Assembly (NCBI RefSeq): GCF_052857255.1
Contig: NC_135500.1
Location: 104,789,048-104,853,047, forward strand
Length of the DNA: 64,000 nt
Source: Amblyomma americanum
Taxonomy: Eukaryota > Arthropoda > Arachnida > Ixodida > Ixodidae
Reading direction: 5' to 3'
The notes below the pieces were generated by a model, which saw only the letters and a list, made by a program, of their open reading frames with translations, was not told where the DNA came from and made no database searches. Made by a program: the position numbers and the translations under genes. Below are positions 1-10,710 of the stretch, one piece after another. Position 1 is the first letter of the stretch; each line of letters opens with the position of its first letter.

Positions 1-2028
1 AATTTTTACTGCCGAGCGCTGGGATGGGCGGCACGTAATTCAGGCCATCGCTCGGAAACCACGCACTGTGTCTAGTCGAGCTTGTTTCGCAGGCCTGTTA
101 TGTTGGCGCTCTTCCTTTACGAGGCCACTTTCCTTATGCTGGCCTCTGCTTAGTACCGCTGTAAAATAAAGAAAAATGCTATTGTACTAGGAACACATTG
201 GTTTTTGTTTGTCCTGACTCTAAACTGCCAATTCGAACGGTATATCAACGTATTTGAAAGAAATAATACGCGAGAATTTAGGTTTTGAATACAGTACGGG
301 CGATGTAAACCATGACTATTAACTGATTGAATGAAAAAAAGAAAGGCCCAGAAGCGCAGGTCACGTGCAAAGCCGTCTATTAGCTTCGGCAGTGAAGGTC
401 TTGAATGCGTTCTTTTTTTTTGCTTTGGCCTACAGATGCATCTTCGCCCAATATTATTCTTTTGACTTCATACGTCCGAAAGTTCTCCATTGGCGGTGGG
501 CTCATAGAGTGACTGGAAACAACTTATCACCTTGAAAGCTGTGTTTTCATCATTATTGCATTATATATAGTTTATTTTATTTAAAATTTGTAGCATCTAA
601 CCAAAAGGCAAAAATATTTAGTTAACATTTGTGACATAGTGCGAAGAGGTAAAATATATGCTTGTTTTAACACATAAATGAAGCTGGTATGCCTCCAAGA
701 AAGCCGAATTAAAAAAAAATTACAGCTACTGTATGCGTAAGTGTGCAGCGTCAATTTAAGAGAGCGACCTTCACAATGATAAAACGCCGAGTGGTCCACA
801 AATCACAGCATCGTCTCTTGATGTACACTCGGGAATTAACCAACTTTTTTTTTCTTAATCCGGCAGCGTAGCTATACGGGTATATTCTCGCCAGTTATTG
901 TGAAAAAACTACAGATAGCGATGTGTCCCCGCGCGCACATGTCGATTATGAAGGTCTTTTCTTTCTACATCCTTCCGCATTCATTTATACAGGGCTTCCT
1001 TTGCTCACGCCGACAAATCTTGACACCCAAAGAATATCATAGCGGCGTGCCGCGGGTTTTAAATTCCCGCAGCAATTTTGAATGCTCAGCGCGACGCCGC
1101 ACATTGGGACAGCGCCACCAAACAAAAGCGCTAGAGTTGAGGTCTGGAAGTCTCAACTACGGCAATCCCGTTTTGTTTCATTACCAGGGTTTATTGAGTA
1201 TCTTGTCCCTCACTTAAGCGCCCTCCTCATACAATAGGTACTACGCGCTAAAACGACATTAGCAAAAAGGTCACGGTGACTCGAAATGTTCAGTTTGCTA
1301 CAAAGAAAAGTTCGCTGCGTTGTTCTGGTTCATCTGCACTTTTGAAAAAGTGGTAAATGAAAAACGACGCTCCGTGATTACCACTCGAAGTCGAGTGTAC
1401 GTGGGCTCGTTGTCTTTAAGGCTCCTATGCACGAGAAAAGGCGTATAAAGCCTGCTTTTAGTGGGGCACTGCTTGCTCCCTTTGAAGTAAGCCAGGTTTA
1501 CTGATTAAGGATTAAAAATCATATCAGTTCACTTAATAAAGTTAAGGCTCAAGTTGAAAGATGAAGGAAAGCAAACCAGAAGGATTTATTTACTGTACTT
1601 GGTAACTTAATGAATACATGCGTTGCAGTTTAGGAATTTATGCAATGTGAGTTGGAAGAAGATTCCAGGCACGCGCAGTCCGGGAAAAAAAAAAGATACC
1701 TTGAAACGTCACTTTAAAATGTAAGTTCATTGACTTTCAAAGTGTTATTCCTTTTTTTGGGATGTATCTAAATTTTGTTTTATGTACTTCTCGCGAATAA
1801 TTCCGGTTTGGGAATAATATGTGGTATAAAAAGATTTGTCGGAGATCTCATCTGCTAGCCCTTAAGTCCGGCCACTGAGGTCTGTGGCGTTTAGCCTTTG
1901 TCATACTCAGTTTAATGCCCTAATTTGCAATGACAAACCGGGATTTTTTGTTTTCTGAAGGTGTTCAGTTAGCTTTGTTAAATAGTTAAGCTGATACAAA
2001 TTTTCAAAATGATCATGATGATGGAGGA
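1..2028. other. AT-rich spacer, nothing recognised
   Basis: I see no coding region, RNA gene or transposon hallmark here. The open frames at 581-799 and 900-1217 are short, begin at arbitrary ATGs and have no recognisable domain or splice context. The text is AT-rich with homopolymer A and T runs typical of tick intergenic or intronic DNA. Confidence 0.5.
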
Positions 2029-2268
2029 TGTTTATGGCGCAAGGGCGTCTGTGGCCAAAGAGCGTCATGGCACAAGGTATTTTTCGATTACTCAAGGTGG
2101 GGTCACAAACCCATTTTCCAAGCATATCAACCCTTACTAGACGAGCGCCAAGCCAGGGGAATACTTGTGCTCATTGTATCACCGGTGGGTACCCTGCGGC
2201 ACTGGGGATCGAACCCCCCACCTCCCGCATGTGAGTCGGATGCTCAACCATTCGGCCACCGCTGCGGT
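2029..2268 (-). mobile_element. tRNA-headed SINE copy
   Basis: Read on the minus strand, 2268 to about 2185 looks like a tRNA-derived head. It has an A-box-like GTGGCCGAATGG (near 2251-2262) and a perfect B-box GGTTCGATCCC (near 2206-2216), so RNA polymerase III promoter elements are present. A non-tRNA body follows down to about 2029. The head does not fold as a complete tRNA in its 3' half, so I call it a SINE and not a tRNA gene. The body differs from the Ruka-type bodies at the right end of the window, so it is probably a separate family. No target duplication was found by eye. Confidence 0.7.
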
Positions 2269-3124
2269 CAATATACAAAATAAACAAGATTGAAAAGAAA
2301 ATCCTGGCACATAAACTTAAGCAGCAACCAATGGAACATGTGAACAACATTTATTCTTCATGTTCTTGCTAGGAGCAGTAATTTCTAGAAGCGCAGAAAG
2401 GCCCCCAAATTTGCAAGGGCAGAGAAGAGGGCAAGTTGCATGATAGCGACTATTACAAAAAGTGCAGCAGACACGGAAGAATATAAAGGGGATACCCACT
2501 GCATTGACTTTCAACTCGGTTTCTGACTTTCAACTTATCTGACTAAAAGACGTTCACTTTGAACTGATAAACGTAAATGAAACACAGCGCCTTGTATTTT
2601 CCTTGTATCCTCTTTAATTTGTTTTGCGTTCATTTTGTAATCATGTCTAATATTGCATTCTTTAGCATGAGCTAATCACAACTGCGGCTGCGTAAAAGTG
2701 GCTATAGTCTGAATGTTACCTGCCAGGCACGAAATTTTCCCTGCGGGTGATCATGTCGAATAAGCGTTTATTTGCCCCACACCGTGTACTTAGCACTAGC
2801 TTTTGCGCTGTAAATTGCGCTGTCTTTTCGAAAATGACGCGGTTAGTGCTTCATTTGTAGCTCTGAAATTACTTAAATGACGTCTCAAATTTTAATTACG
2901 AATAATCTTTCACAAACCCTTACACTATTAAATGCCTTTGGTTGCACTAAGGGACCACTGACCACCCTTATAATTTTTTTTTCCGCAAATGTTATTGTCA
3001 CATTCGGAACGTACGTTAATTTATTCTAGATTTCTTTAGCGACAAGTGATTTGCTCACCCTCAGTTACTGCAATGAGTAAACGCTTCAAGAAAGACACAG
3101 TATTTTGAGTACATGTTAGTTTGC
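2269..3124. other. Spacer, nothing recognised
   Basis: AT-rich sequence without a credible reading frame or repeat signature. The 65-codon minus frame at 2317-2514 has no features supporting it. Confidence 0.4.
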
Positions 3125-3395
3125 AATAACTTTATTTATTATTTATTTATTCATTTAGTCCTCAAATGCCCCTTGGACAGGGGTTTTACATGAGGTGTGG
3201 GCGGCTTCAGAAATAAAAATTTTCAATGACTGTCCTGAAATTTGTCGCACTGGAGTGGTGCACCGCTTCTAAAGGCAGATCATTCCAGTCTTTCGCTGTT
3301 TGTGGAAAAAAAGAGTGAAGGTGAGATGATGTGCGCGTGTGCGGCAGGTTTACAGACTTGGATTCCCACATGCGCGTTGGGCCCTTAGTGAAACG
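3125..3395 (-). mobile_element. 3' end of a decayed non-LTR (CR1-like) LINE
   Basis: On the minus strand, 3340 to 3215 encodes the typical tail of a CR1/Jockey-group ORF2, including the motif WNDLPLEAV followed by a short FRTVIE-type segment and a stop. A brief 3' UTR follows with an ATTT-type repeat tail at 3128-3155. The rest of the ORF is missing, as expected for a 5'-truncated LINE insertion. Family placement rests on the motif and on the AATAA-rich tail, not on a database search. Confidence 0.6.
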
Positions 3396-3398
3396 GGC

Positions 3399-3403
<5 letters not shown>

Positions 3404-3491
<88 letters not shown>
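3404..3491. repeat. (TA)n microsatellite
   Basis: About 88 bp of uninterrupted TA dinucleotide repeat abutting the 5' break of the LINE fragment at 3125-3395. It produces artificial Ile-Tyr frames on both strands that are not genes. Confidence 0.95.
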
Positions 3492-3493
<2 letters not shown>

Positions 3494-5211
3494 AACAAAA
3501 ATGTTCCTACATATGTCAGGGCACGGGTTCTTGGGGTGCGTGTCGTATGTAATACGTTTGACGCTTAAATACGTACCACGCATGATTCCTTGCAACCAAA
3601 TTTCGCTCTTTTTGCGGAATATGCATTATTCGGGAAAGTTGCTCGAAAAAGGGCACTCGTAAAAATGATAACGTGAATTGATTTGGAGTACCGTGACCTC
3701 TCGCGCATAAGCCACGTCACGTGAAATACTACTATGCTCAAGACGCCTACATCTTTTCCGCACAGCGGTCTTTGTTGACGGTTCACTTTCCTCGAGCGGA
3801 CGGGAGATGTTCAGGAAGCAAGGCAATCGAGGACGGGATCTAGTTTTCTCAAAGTGCGTCGTCTGCTGGTAACCCAAATCGACGGCTGCTGCAAGATAGA
3901 GGAGGAAACCGACGCGCGTTGTCCTCGCGCCGGTAACAAACACGGCTGGAGACGAATATTTTGTCTCCCATTCGGCTCACGGCTACTGGAACGTAAAATG
4001 TCGAGAAGACACCCAAATTTGGTTCCGATCATTTGGACGATATCCGCCTGGAGATTTGTTATATTTTTAGCGAAGATACTAAACAGTACCGCATCATGAA
4101 AACGATCGGGCGGCAGAGACGAGGCGATGAGGCCCGGAATGCTTTTTTGTATGCAGTCCATCCGCTACCGGATAGACTGCCCGGTTTAGTCTTACCGCAG
4201 GACAACAACAATCTCCCCTCCGTTTTTCCTCATAGCTGCCACATCCTTAAGTGCACGCTGCGAACATTAGAAGGTGCGCGCGCAAGCGCCGTAGGGTCGT
4301 GCAATAACTTCCTCGTAACTTACGCACGCCAAAACACCGTCTTTTGTTCACGCAACCCCTCGCGGTCGTTCAGCGTTTCTGGTCGCGCGAGCCGATGTCC
4401 ATTGCCTACAAAGTGCCAGCGGCTCGTAGACACTCACTGATTCCGACAACCTTGTTCGCCGTGCTGGCGTGTGCTTTTCTTTTTTTTTTCTAAATCCGCG
4501 GTGCTCTTTGCCGGGGGCTGAGCGTTCTGAGCCCGTGCGCCCAGCTCTTCGATGAACGTAGGCCGACGCCTGCGCGAGTGGTTGTCAACACTAAAAATAG
4601 CGCGTATGCGTATGCGTGCTCGTTTCCGCTTCGGCTTGCGTTTGCGCAGCGGGACCGCTCCGAAGTGGAGCAAGATCGTTCCCGATCGCCCGCCTCTCGG
4701 CTCTTTCTGCGTCTGCCTTTATGCCAGCGTAATACGATGTCCGCTCTCGCGCATGCAACACGCCTGCGGAGACGGCATCGACCGGAAGTGAGCGGGTCCG
4801 TGGGCTCTTGTTGGGTGCTTTCTAAAAATAAGAGTTAAACGGCGTGACAAAAGTTATGCCGTCAAAGGAGGGACGGGTGATGAGAGATTTGATTTGACCA
4901 GTTTAGTCAGGTTTGAGATGCGCCTCCTGGTCTGCCTATCGACGCGATGTTGTCTTCTTAAGGCACGGTTGAAGCGACTATCGCTTACCTACAGCTTTTA
5001 TATAGACATGGCTTCGATACGTACGTAACAACGTTTTCTTTTCGTGGCACAGCGCTGTGGTGATAATGCACTCATTGCGAGATAAGTGCACAGAAGTGAG
5101 ATCTTCTTTTGAGTAGTTTACACTTTTGAGTAATATCCGCGTCGAACTGGCCGGTCACAACAGCGAAAAGCTAAGTGACGTAGGCAGGTGACATATCATA
5201 AATTGTATGAA

Positions 5212-5212
<1 letters not shown>
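3492..5212. other. Spacer with a CpG-rich block at about 4430-4840
   Basis: Mostly unassigned. Within it, 4430-4840 is clearly richer in GC and CpG than its surroundings and includes the ETS-like motif CCGGAAGTGA near 4783. Several short frames overlap there, none with a recognisable domain. It could be a CpG-type promoter or first exon of an unseen gene, or a fragment of another GC-rich repeat. Confidence 0.3.

Positions 5213-5302
<90 letters not shown>
5213..5302. repeat. (TCAA)n microsatellite, LINE 3' tail
   Basis: About 22 perfect tetranucleotide units. They lie exactly at the 3' end of the minus-strand LINE, so they are best read as its template-derived tail. L2-group elements commonly end in short tandem repeats of this kind. 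Confidence 0.9.
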
Positions 5303-5304
<2 letters not shown>

Positions 5305-5605
5305 TTTTATTTCTTCCTGACAAAAAGATTAGCGGAGGACGAGGAGGGCTCGAAGAAAAAGTGGAAGTTTCCACTTGACGAGCTTCGGGCCCCCTATTTA
5401 TGAGGCATATACAGTGGAACATTAAGAAACATACATCTTTATACATTAGAAAGTTTAAAAGTCAGTATGTGTAATATGCAATACAAAAATAATATACTCA
5501 TTTTAGAGCCACAAATAAAGGCCAGTATGTACAAGGAATGCAGCCACGGTAGCACACCAATTCTACAAGAGAATTTCTAAAATACAACAACAATTTCATA
5601 CACGC

Positions 5606-8600
5606 TCACTGTCGCGTTAGAAAGGACTTAAGCATATTGTTGGTAATGGTGCTTATGTTAATTCCTTGACAATGAAGGTGGTTTAGTAGGGTCGGTAGGG
5701 CATGACGGAGCATTTGTTCAGATAGTCTTAAGCGTGAGTAAGGAATTTTCCAAATTAGATTAGTGTGTGTATTGTAGTGTCGTGTTTGAGGGGTCAAGTT
5801 AGCAAGTGTACGGAGAATTTCAAGCGAGTCATGCTTATATCGCTTTGCAAGGTAGAATGAGTACATATGATGGATGGAAAGAATGTCAAATTTAGTGAAA
5901 AGTTCGGATGTATGTTCACGATAATGAACATTTGCTATGCTGCGGATCGCTCTTTTGTGTAGGACATGTATGCGATTTAAATTACCAAGTGTTGTTTTAC
6001 CCCACACTAAGAGACAGTAGTTAACATGTGAAAGGAAAAGTGAATTGTAAATGTGTAATTTAACGGCCGTCGGAAAGTACGATTTATATTTAGTTATGAC
6101 CCCAGCAGCTTTTGCTATCTGTGTGGTAACGTGGTCAATGTGCGTGTCCCAGGACATATTTTTGTGAAAGTGGACACCAAGACATTTGACAGAATCTACG
6201 ATTTCTACATCTGCGTCGCCTAAAGTGAACGTCATCTCTGGAGCGCTGGCTGCTTGTGTGGTAGTGAAAATAATGGCCTTTGTTTTATTAGCATTAATCT
6301 GTAAAGAGTTTATTTCGCTCCAGGTGGTCAGTTTTTCCAGAGTGTTGTTCATTTCGGATTGAAGAGAATGATAGGAACGACTGCGAAAAAATATTGTCGT
6401 GTCATCTGCATATGTTACGTATTCTGCGTTGCTACTAATGCACGTAATATCATTTGTGTACAAGTTAAATAATAGGGGACCAAGTATGCTGCCTTGGGGG
6501 ACACCTGCTTTTATTGGCTGGCAAGAGGATAGAATTTCCTGTATGGAAACGCACTGCATTCTGTTTTCGAGGTAAGACTTTAAGAGGTCGAGAGGTATTC
6601 CACGTATTCCATATACTTCCAGTTTTTTTAACAAAGTAACATGGTTTATGCTATCGAATGCCTTCAAAAAGTCTATATATACACCTGCAATTACATATTT
6701 TTCTTCGATTGCGTTCAAAATTATTTCTTTTTGAGCCAAAAGAGCATATTCTGTGGACATTCCTTTTCTAAAGCCAAACTGAGTGGGATTAATTAAATTA
6801 TGTTTAGTGGCAAACTTGGTAATTCGTATGTGGATGAGTTTTTCTAGACCTTCTGAGAAGACTGGCAGGATGGAAATTGGCCGATAGTTTGTCAGATTAT
6901 TTTTGTCCCCTTTTTTAAATATAGCGACTACCTTAGCGATTTGCATCTTCCTGGGGAAAGTGCCTGTTGAGAGGCAAATATTGTACAAGTATGTGAGCGG
7001 CGACAAAATGAGGTCTAGTGCATATTTTACTGGTTTGATCTGGATATTATCAATATCACAAGCAAAGCTGTTTTTCAGTGAATGGTACACAGCACAGACC
7101 TCAGTCTCGCTTGTAGGGTCAATGTAAAAACTTTGTGGATTTCTAATCATTCCATTTATTGCCTCCGAGGAATGTGTGCTGGTGACCAAGTTTAGAAAAA
7201 AGGTAATAAATTCCTCTGCTAGCATCGCTCCCTTAATGACTTTATTGTTTAATATGATTTCAATAATATTTTCCTTTACGGGAACTCTATTTAGCAGCAC
7301 ATTAATTTTTTTCCATATATGTTCAGCTTTTGGGGCATTACCAACTTCAAAGTAGTTACATAAATAAACCTGTTTTGCCTTTCGCAGCTTAGCATTAGTT
7401 TTGTTTCTATGCCTTTTAAAAATTTCCCAGTCTTTCAGATTGCGAGTGCTTAAGAACCTAGTAAATAGCTTTTCTTTTTTTCTTATTAGTTTCAAACAAT
7501 CGTTATCGATCCAAGGTTTTCGAATTTTTCTTCTTTTTTTGCATGTTTTCATTGGAAATGAACTTGAGTATGCATCAATAAACAATCTCAGAAAAAGTTC
7601 ATAAGCACCATCGGCGCTCGGGGAGCTATACACTGGTTCCCAGTTTACCGCAGAAAGGTTTGTGCGAAATGTGTTCAAAGTTTTTTCATTAATTTCTTGA
7701 AATGCTTTAATTACATTGGCTCCGTCCGCATGTTTCCTTAGCGCATTTTTAGCGAGTAAGAAAATAGGCAAGTGGTCACTTATGCCGGACGTGATAACGC
7801 CACCAAAAACTTTGTGTTCAGGGATGTTTGTGACAAAGACATCCAATAAGGTACACGACGTTGTTGTTATACGTGTAGCGTCTTTGATCACATTGTGGCA
7901 GGAGTGTGATAGGAGTAAGGTTTGTAAGCACTGCTGAGTGTTGGATTTAGTTATCAGATCAATATTGAAATCACCACCCAAAAACAAGTTGAGGTTGTTA
8001 TTGCTTGCATAGTTAAGGATGTCTTCAAGGTGACGAAGAAAAGAGTCAACTACTCCATTAGGAGGACGATACATGACAACTATAAGATACCTTTGACTTA
8101 TTGCAGTAAGGCACTCTACATCATCGGAAACAATAGAAAACTGATCAAGCACATCACACTCGATACATTTTTTTACGTGCAACAACAGACCGCCACCACC
8201 TTTCCGAGTTCGATTCAGACAAAATGTATTGTACCTGTCATCAGTGATATTATCACACTCTGAATGAAGCCAAGCTTCTGTAAGCATTATTACCTCAAAA
8301 TCGAAGTTAAATTTTTCTAGTAGAATATTAAGAAAATCTTGTTTATTGCGCACTGATCTTATATTAAGGTGAAAGCACTTAATTCCATTTATGTTCTCAG
8401 AGGCAGCAATGTGATTTACTTCATGAGGTTCCATCGCCATTCCTGATGACATTCCTGATGAATTGTAACAAGTTTGCAGCAAATTGAATGTTTCGAACAT
8501 TATGCTGACTTGGAGAATGTAGACATTCGATTCGATTGGATAACAGTCAGCAAGGCTGGTGTGTATTTTTATAAAGAAAAAAAAATGCGACGAATTTATC

Positions 8601-8623
8601 TTTCCAGAGTTAACACCGGTCAA
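5606..8623 (-). CDS. LINE ORF2: endonuclease and reverse transcriptase
   Basis: A 1005-residue polyprotein that would nick target DNA and reverse-transcribe the element RNA from the nick. The apurinic-like endonuclease spans about residues 78-300, with LNIRS near 82, LTEAWL near 117, GGDFNIDL near 215 and ISDHLPIF near 281; these carry the Asn, Glu, Asp/Asn and Asp-His catalytic residues. The reverse transcriptase spans about 560-830, with NYRPISILP near 580, FLKAFDSIN near 652, GVPQGSILGPLLF near 706 and the catalytic YADD near 738. A CR1/L2-type C-terminal domain follows and there is no RNase H. The first 75 residues have no domain and contain several Met codons, so the true start is uncertain; Met42 is an alternative. 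No stop or frameshift breaks it, unlike most LINE copies nearby. Confidence 0.9.
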   Translation of the reverse strand: MTGVNSGKINSSHFFFFIKIHTSLADCYPIESNVYILQVSIMFETFNLLQTCYNSSGMSSGMAMEPHEVNHIAASENINGIKCFHLNIRSVRNKQDFLNILLEKFNFDFEVIMLTEAWLHSECDNITDDRYNTFCLNRTRKGGGGLLLHVKKCIECDVLDQFSIVSDDVECLTAISQRYLIVVMYRPPNGVVDSFLRHLEDILNYASNNNLNLFLGGDFNIDLITKSNTQQCLQTLLLSHSCHNVIKDATRITTTSCTLLDVFVTNIPEHKVFGGVITSGISDHLPIFLLAKNALRKHADGANVIKAFQEINEKTLNTFRTNLSAVNWEPVYSSPSADGAYELFLRLFIDAYSSSFPMKTCKKRRKIRKPWIDNDCLKLIRKKEKLFTRFLSTRNLKDWEIFKRHRNKTNAKLRKAKQVYLCNYFEVGNAPKAEHIWKKINVLLNRVPVKENIIEIILNNKVIKGAMLAEEFITFFLNLVTSTHSSEAINGMIRNPQSFYIDPTSETEVCAVYHSLKNSFACDIDNIQIKPVKYALDLILSPLTYLYNICLSTGTFPRKMQIAKVVAIFKKGDKNNLTNYRPISILPVFSEGLEKLIHIRITKFATKHNLINPTQFGFRKGMSTEYALLAQKEIILNAIEEKYVIAGVYIDFLKAFDSINHVTLLKKLEVYGIRGIPLDLLKSYLENRMQCVSIQEILSSCQPIKAGVPQGSILGPLLFNLYTNDITCISSNAEYVTYADDTTIFFRSRSYHSLQSEMNNTLEKLTTWSEINSLQINANKTKAIIFTTTQAASAPEMTFTLGDADVEIVDSVKCLGVHFHKNMSWDTHIDHVTTQIAKAAGVITKYKSYFPTAVKLHIYNSLFLSHVNYCLLVWGKTTLGNLNRIHVLHKRAIRSIANVHYREHTSELFTKFDILSIHHMYSFYLAKRYKHDSLEILRTLANLTPQTRHYNTHTNLIWKIPYSRLRLSEQMLRHALPTLLNHLHCQGINISTITNNMLKSFLTRQ

Positions 8624-8819
8624 CTACTGCGCCTGCAAGCTACTGGATAGACGAGTATAGAGTAGGCTGTCTCGGTAGTTGAATCATTTATGACTGACCG
8701 CGCACCATGTTTGCTCCGGCATTTTATACACTATTAGTTATTCAGCCTTCTCTGGCATAACAAACAAACAGGCCTCTCCACCTTTGCCTTATTCCTGAGT
8801 GTACTCTCTGCTTACGATT

Positions 8820-10300
8820 GTGTTCGGCTGAAGGCCATTTGTTTCAGCTTTCAAGGAACATGCAGCGCATGAGAATTCCTGCTCACCTGATTCGCCTCGT
8901 TCAAAAGTTTCTAGCTGGCCGCTAGATTCAAGTGCCCATTAAATGTACATGTGCAGCCTAAAGAGTCTGCCTTGGAGTGCCACGAGGAATCTGATGTCGA
9001 AACTCTCCCGTCTGTCACTCGACTCTCTTACATTATCCTGGATCCTCTGCTTCTTAACTAACCGCCAACAGTTCACAGTCGTCGTCGGTCATACATCCGA
9101 AACTACTAGAGTAATCGCCGGGGTCCCCCAGGGGTCGGTACTTGCTCCGTTACTGTTTTTAATATTTATCAATGAGCTGCCTTCTGGTATCTCATCAACC
9201 GTCCGTCTTTTCGCTGACGATTGTGTCATATATCGCCGCATCAGAAACAGCAGTGATCAGAAAATATTACAGGACGATCTCAGCAGAATCCAAAAGTGGT
9301 GCTCAACTGGCTAATGCAGCTCAATGTTTCAAAATGCTAATTCATGCACATTTCACGCAAATGCTCCAATCTCTATTTTTCATGCACCTTGAACTCTATA
9401 GCCTTGTCTCAAACTAATTCATACTGGTACCTTGGCATTGAGATAACTACCAGTCTATCATGGGCAGATCACATAACGAAATTATGCGCTAGTGCTTCCA
9501 GGACACTTAATTGGATTCATCAGGAGATCACTTGCCCTGTCTCCCCCCGCCATCAGAGAACTAGCATATGTAACATATATTCGCAGCAAACTAGAATACG
9601 GCTCAACAATAAGGAACCCTCACCAGGCCTACCTGATTGACTCACTAGAGGCCATCCAAAACCGGAAAGCACGTTTCATCACCTCGCAGTACATACCTCA
9701 GCTCAGTGTTACTGTCATGAAATCATCTCTCGGTTTGAAATCATTAGCGCTTCGCCGAAAAATTTGAATTCTCTGCCTCTTCCACAAACTGCACTTTAGC
9801 TTTCCAGCACTTCGCGAAAACCTCCTGCGCACTCCGGTACAATCATCGCGCCGCTTATTTAATTACTCTAGCATACAACGCTTGCACAGCTCCACCAATG
9901 CATTCAAGAAATCGTTTCTTCCTTGTGCGATTGAATTCTGGAATAACCTACCCGAAAACATTGTTGTTGAGACTAATCCTTCCAACTTTAGGCAGTTACT
10001 GATCGAACAATTTCAAGAATAATAAAACATTCCTATACCCGGTATCAGCTACGATGCACGGTAAAACGACCAAAAACTTTGTTGGACACGTTCTATTACT
10101 GTAGTGTGTATTTCTGTGTGCTTCCTTCTTCACATTTTCTTTGATTGACTATATTAATTTGTTTCTCTTTTATTTTGCCCAGTTTTCTCAATTTTGCTTG
10201 CCTTTTCATAGGTATGACCTTCGGACACTATGTATCCCCCCCTTATTTAATGTCCCTACGGGACCCTTAAGGGTTAAGAAATGATTATGATAAAATTATG
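8820..10300 (+). pseudogene. Decayed LINE reverse-transcriptase fragment
   Basis: Plus-strand remnant of a CR1/Jockey-type ORF2 from mid-RT to the 3' UTR, in several frames. 8943-9314 carries GVPQGSVLAPLLF and the catalytic FADD. 9344-9640 and 9492-9767 continue with YLGIEI and the IQNRKARFI-type C-terminal motif. About 9760-10020 holds the end of the protein (FWNNLPENIVVE in another frame). A 3' UTR follows to about 10300 with the AAGGGTTAAG-type terminal motif. At least three frame changes and the missing endonuclease show it is dead. It differs in sequence from the intact LINE at 5606-8623 and is a different family. Confidence 0.85.
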
Positions 10301-10333
10301 AAGTGTGTATTAACCGCTATTGTACATAGTAGT

Positions 10334-10710
10334 TGAGTCATAAGAGGGCAGCGCAAAAAAAATTGGTGCTGGTTTAGGTTTGGTTAAACCTGGAGCGATG
10401 TGATATCTACAGCTGGCCGAGTGGAACTTTGTCACATGACCAACCACGTGACGAACCATGTGATCAGCCACGAAACCGCGCCGCCAGCGTCTGCTCCTCA
10501 CCTTGTGACCAACCACGTGACAGCTTGGCGGCGCTGTCACAGGGTGGCAGCGCCGCCACGCTGGAAGGATCGAAATGCTACCGTAATGGAGCTATCGCTA
10601 CTAAACGGCGCGTACCCTACAAGTAACACTGAATACAGGACGGGCGCTGTCCTGTCTTCAGTGTTATTTCTGTGTTCCGTGTTGTTTTTGCGCTGCCCTC
10701 TTATGACTCA
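10334..10710. mobile_element. MITE-like foldback element with 26-bp perfect TIRs
   Basis: The first 26 bp (10334-10359, core AAGAGGGCAGCGCAAAAA) are the exact reverse complement of the last 26 bp (10685-10710). The element is 377 bp and encodes nothing. It contains an internal palindrome at 10625-10665 (17-bp arms with one mismatch, 7-nt loop), and its middle is rich in CACGTG and CAxxTG E-box-like motifs (for example near 10446 and 10514). No obvious target duplication flanks it, so the transposase superfamily cannot be named. Confidence 0.8.

Larger units (their letters stand above)
5213..8690 (-). mobile_element. Near-complete CR1/L2-like LINE with intact ORF2
   Basis: Minus-strand non-LTR retrotransposon. 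From its 5' side it has a short leader above 8623, an uninterrupted endonuclease/reverse-transcriptase frame (8623-5606), about 300 bp of 3' UTR (5605-5303) and a tetranucleotide tail, read as TTGA repeats on the element strand (5213-5302). A microsatellite tail instead of poly(A), an apurinic-type endonuclease and no RNase H domain fit the CR1/L2 group. The exact 5' boundary (about 8690) is a guess, and no separate ORF1 is visible, so the copy may be 5'-truncated. No target duplication was found, which is common in this group. Confidence 0.85.

Noticed and set aside
2181..2268. Functional tRNA gene
   Set aside because: A- and B-boxes are present, but the cloverleaf does not close and the sequence continues into a SINE body.
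3331..3595. Open frames of alternating Ile-Tyr on both strands
   Set aside because: They are translations of the TA microsatellite; frames stay open on both strands for that reason alone.
5213..5302. Regular TCAA array as a possible CRISPR or satellite
   Set aside because: Units are 4 bp with no spacers, and the array lies exactly at the LINE 3' end, so it is the LINE tail.
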